DNA from: Fidelibacterota bacterium MT.SAG.2
GTDB taxonomy: Bacteria > Fidelibacterota > SORT01
Length of the DNA stretch: 64,000 nt
Reading direction: 5' to 3'
Assembly (NCBI GenBank): GCA_004402915.1
Contig: SORU01000002.1
Location: forward strand, 41,286 to 105,285
Both the position numbers and the translations under genes were made by a program. The stretch's first letter is position 1. Every line of letters starts with the position of its first letter. Positions 61,439-64,000 of the stretch are shown here, piece by piece. A model generated the notes under the pieces. The model worked only from the letters and a program-made list of their open reading frames with translations. It was not told the origin of the DNA and did not search any database.

Positions 61439-62977
61439 ATGCTTCCGGTAGTCAATTCTGAGCAGATGATGATCGTCGAACGGCGTTCGATCGACTCTCA
61501 GAAAGTTTCCATAACCGCTCTGATGGAAGCGGCAGGACTCAAAATATCTGAAGCGGTGATGGACCTTTTGAACGGCTTGGAAAATCCGAACGTTGCTCTT
61601 GTCTGTGGTAAAGGGAACAACGGTGGCGATGCTCTTGTAGCGGCGCGGCATCTAACGGCAAACGGTATCTCCAACAAAGTCTTTCTCATAAGCAAGAAGG
61701 AAGCTATGAAAGGGGATGCTCTCGCAAATCTTGAGATACTTCTGAAGACACAGCCTGATTCGGTGGAGTTCGTTATAAATCCTGAAGATATGTCGCTGAA
61801 TTCATTCGATATAGTCGTTGATGCCATACTCGGGACGGGAAGCTCGGGCGAACTGCGGGAACCCGCTAAATCCGCAGTAAAACAATTTTCCAATTTATCC
61901 GCAAAAGTTATAGCGGTCGATATGCCAACGGGAGTCAGCTCGGATAATGGAAGCGTCGGGGATGATTATGTAAAAGCGGACAGTACCATCACGATGGGTC
62001 TGCCGAAAATAGGGCAGCAGTTCTCTCCGGGGAAAGAACTTTGCGGAGAGGTGAAGATAGCGCGCATCGGCTTTCCCGCATCAGCAATGGAAGATGACTC
62101 GATCAATACCTTTATCCCCGAAAAGATTGATATCAGGCGATTGATCCCCGAACTGCCAAAGGAAAGTTATAAGCACAAGAGAGGAAAAGTTCTTGCCGTC
62201 GGGGGTTCAAGAGGAATGACGGGCGCTATCGTACTGTCGAGTCAAGCCGCACTCTCCATGGGCTGTGGATTGGTGATAACCGCAGTACCGGCAAGCCTGA
62301 ATCCTATATTTGAAATCAAACTAACCGAGGAAATGACGCTGCCGCTCAAAGACGAATCGAAGGGTTATTTTACAGCTGAGTCGAGCGGTCAACTTCTCGA
62401 TTTTTACGAGTGGGCAGACGTAATGCTGATAGGACCCGGAATGGGCGGCGATCCGAAAACCGCCGAGTTCATAATCAGGGTGGCGGAAGCGACGCGTATT
62501 CCGATGGTGATAGACGCCGACGCGCTAACCGCCTTTCGGGAGCGGACTTCGCTTCTTGCTCATCTCGGAAGCGCCGCGGTATTGACTCCGCATTACGCCG
62601 AGTTCGCTGATCTGTTTGAATGCACCATCGACATGATCAAAAGAGACCCGGTCTCCATCGCGCGGGAATCGGCATTGAAATACGGAATAAATATCGTCTT
62701 GAAAGGCGCGCCGACCGTCACCGCCGACCTCGACGGCAATGTATACATAAATAGCACAGGCAATCCGGGAATGGCTACCGCCGGTTCCGGTGACGTTTTG
62801 ACGGGAATGATAGGCTCTCTCATCGCGCAGGGGTTAACACCTAAAGATGCCGCATTCGCGGGAAGCTATCTTCACGGTCTTGCAGGAGATATAGCCTCTG
62901 CTGAGATGGGAGAGCGGACCATGAAAGCCTCGGATATTATTAAATTCTTTCCAAAAATGTATGAGAGTATCAAATGA
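61439..62977 (+). CDS. nnrD: Bifunctional NAD(P)H-hydrate epimerase / dehydratase (YjeF-type)
   Basis: 'VALVCGKGNNGGDALVAARHL' and 'GNPGMATAGSGDVLTGMIGSLIAQGL'. Confidence 0.95.
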   Translation: MLPVVNSEQMMIVERRSIDSQKVSITALMEAAGLKISEAVMDLLNGLENPNVALVCGKGNNGGDALVAARHLTANGISNKVFLISKKEAMKGDALANLEILLKTQPDSVEFVINPEDMSLNSFDIVVDAILGTGSSGELREPAKSAVKQFSNLSAKVIAVDMPTGVSSDNGSVGDDYVKADSTITMGLPKIGQQFSPGKELCGEVKIARIGFPASAMEDDSINTFIPEKIDIRRLIPELPKESYKHKRGKVLAVGGSRGMTGAIVLSSQAALSMGCGLVITAVPASLNPIFEIKLTEEMTLPLKDESKGYFTAESSGQLLDFYEWADVMLIGPGMGGDPKTAEFIIRVAEATRIPMVIDADALTAFRERTSLLAHLGSAAVLTPHYAEFADLFECTIDMIKRDPVSIARESALKYGINIVLKGAPTVTADLDGNVYINSTGNPGMATAGSGDVLTGMIGSLIAQGLTPKDAAFAGSYLHGLAGDIASAEMGERTMKASDIIKFFPKMYESIK

Positions 62978-63360
62978 ACATAATGAAATTTAACTACCAA
63001 AAGTTAGCCGCCGGATTTGCGGTATTAATATTGGGATTGTCGAGTATCCCGGCTGATAGCCTGCCTAAGCAGATCTTCTTCTCCTGGGATAAGATCTACC
63101 ACCTGATAGAGTATTTTATATTTATTCTACTCGTCGGGATGTCTTATATAACTTCCGAAACAAGACGTTTGCGGATGAAATGGATCCCATACACATTGAG
63201 AATCGGACTCATCTTTCCTATATTAGACGAACTTTATCAAAGTCTGATTCCGGGACGCCTTTCGAGCTGGTTCGATGTGCTTGCCGATCTTTCGGGTGTC
63301 TCAATTGGGATATTTGCATTAGCGTACTATTATGAAAAACATCTCAGAGACAAAGATTAG
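62974..63360 (+). CDS. VanZ-like membrane protein
   Basis: Four hydrophobic helices; 'SWDKIYHLIEYFIFILLVG...FPILDELYQSLIPGRLSSWFDVLADLSGVSIG'. Confidence 0.85.
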   Translation: MNIMKFNYQKLAAGFAVLILGLSSIPADSLPKQIFFSWDKIYHLIEYFIFILLVGMSYITSETRRLRMKWIPYTLRIGLIFPILDELYQSLIPGRLSSWFDVLADLSGVSIGIFALAYYYEKHLRDKD

Positions 63361-63984
63361 ATGCTGAAACGACTCACGATCACGAATTTCCAGCTGATCG
63401 AATCCGCGGATATAGAGTTCGGACCTGGTTTGAACGTTATTACGGGTGAGACAGGTTCGGGAAAATCGATGCTCATTAACGCCATCAACGTTCTTCTCGG
63501 TAAACGGACAAGCGCCGATGTAGTCCGCAAGGGCGCTGAGGAATCGATTGTGTCTTCCGAATTCAGAGCTCTATCCGGCGTGAACCCTCTCTTAGATAAG
63601 AAAGGGGAGAATGAACAATTTGAACTTTCCCGGATCGTAAACGTATCAGGCGGGTCAAAGTTTAGACTGAACGGAAAAAGTATCAGCGCTGGAGAGGTTC
63701 AATCTCTCGCTAAACAGCTGATTGACCTGCATGGGCAACATGAACATCAATCGCTTTTAGATTCAAAACGCCATGTTGAATTCATCGATGCGAGCGGAGA
63801 TCTCGACGGACTGACAGACAGGGTAAAGTTCAAATATCTTGAAACGAAAGCGGCGAAAGCTGCGCTTGACCTGCTGTTGGAGCGGAAACGGTTGATAGAG
63901 GAAAAACGGGAGCTGTTGGAATTCAAAATGAAAGAATTCAAGGAGGTGGCGCCGAAGGAACCGCTACACGCCTGCGGCCGATAA
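63361..63984 (+). CDS. recN: DNA repair protein RecN, N-terminal part (terminates early near window end)
   Basis: 'MLKRLTITNFQLIESADIEFGPGLNVITGETGSGKSMLINAINVLLGKRTSADVVRKGAEESIVSSEF'; reading frame ends '..APKEPLHACGR*'. Confidence 0.75.
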   Translation: MLKRLTITNFQLIESADIEFGPGLNVITGETGSGKSMLINAINVLLGKRTSADVVRKGAEESIVSSEFRALSGVNPLLDKKGENEQFELSRIVNVSGGSKFRLNGKSISAGEVQSLAKQLIDLHGQHEHQSLLDSKRHVEFIDASGDLDGLTDRVKFKYLETKAAKAALDLLLERKRLIEEKRELLEFKMKEFKEVAPKEPLHACGR

Positions 63985-64000
63985 TCCTTACTTCCATAAC

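Overview
The window is a bacterial chromosome segment, probably from the FCB superphylum (Marinimicrobia- or Ignavibacteria-like). That placement is inferred from a T9SS-type C-terminal sorting tail and 'CGDDxPTxP' lipoproteins, not from a search. Its core, about 9.9-42.2 kb, is one uninterrupted translation/transcription supercluster: tRNA-Thr, tuf, rpmG, tRNA-Trp, secE, nusG, rplKAJL, rpoBC, rpsLG, fusA, a second tuf identical in sequence, then the S10, spc and alpha operons through rplQ. Flanking regions hold a PAS histidine kinase (truncated at the left edge), a TerB-like protein, an HU-family protein, two pilin-like proteins, a tRNA-Thr/Tyr/Gly array, a medium-chain dehydrogenase, a glycosidase-like protein, an isochorismatase-like hydrolase, a metallophosphoesterase, a T9SS-tailed BNR-repeat protein, a TauE/SafE permease, pfkA-pgk-tpiA-secG, tRNA-Leu, a TPR protein, an ECF sigma factor, acpS, a YjeF/NnrD-type enzyme, a VanZ-like protein and the start of recN. 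The most unusual observations are: (i) orphan and decayed 3' ends encoding T9SS sorting tails in the 4.7-kb segment that separates tRNA-Gly from tRNA-Thr/tuf; (ii) families of intergenic imperfect palindromes (GTGCGGTCAGG...CCTGACTCGCAC and others), one inside the alpha operon; (iii) a 10-codon W/Y-rich mini-ORF (MKWTAYGWGY) with a ribosome-binding site, hairpin and intrinsic terminator upstream of a TauE/SafE gene; (iv) a pilin-like gene with an in-frame TGA; (v) long low-complexity N-terminal extensions on NusG and L5; (vi) an intrinsic terminator embedded in a signal-peptide coding region; and (vii) several frameshifted or nonsense-interrupted exported-protein genes. No CRISPR array, rRNA gene, transposase or intact prophage was seen.
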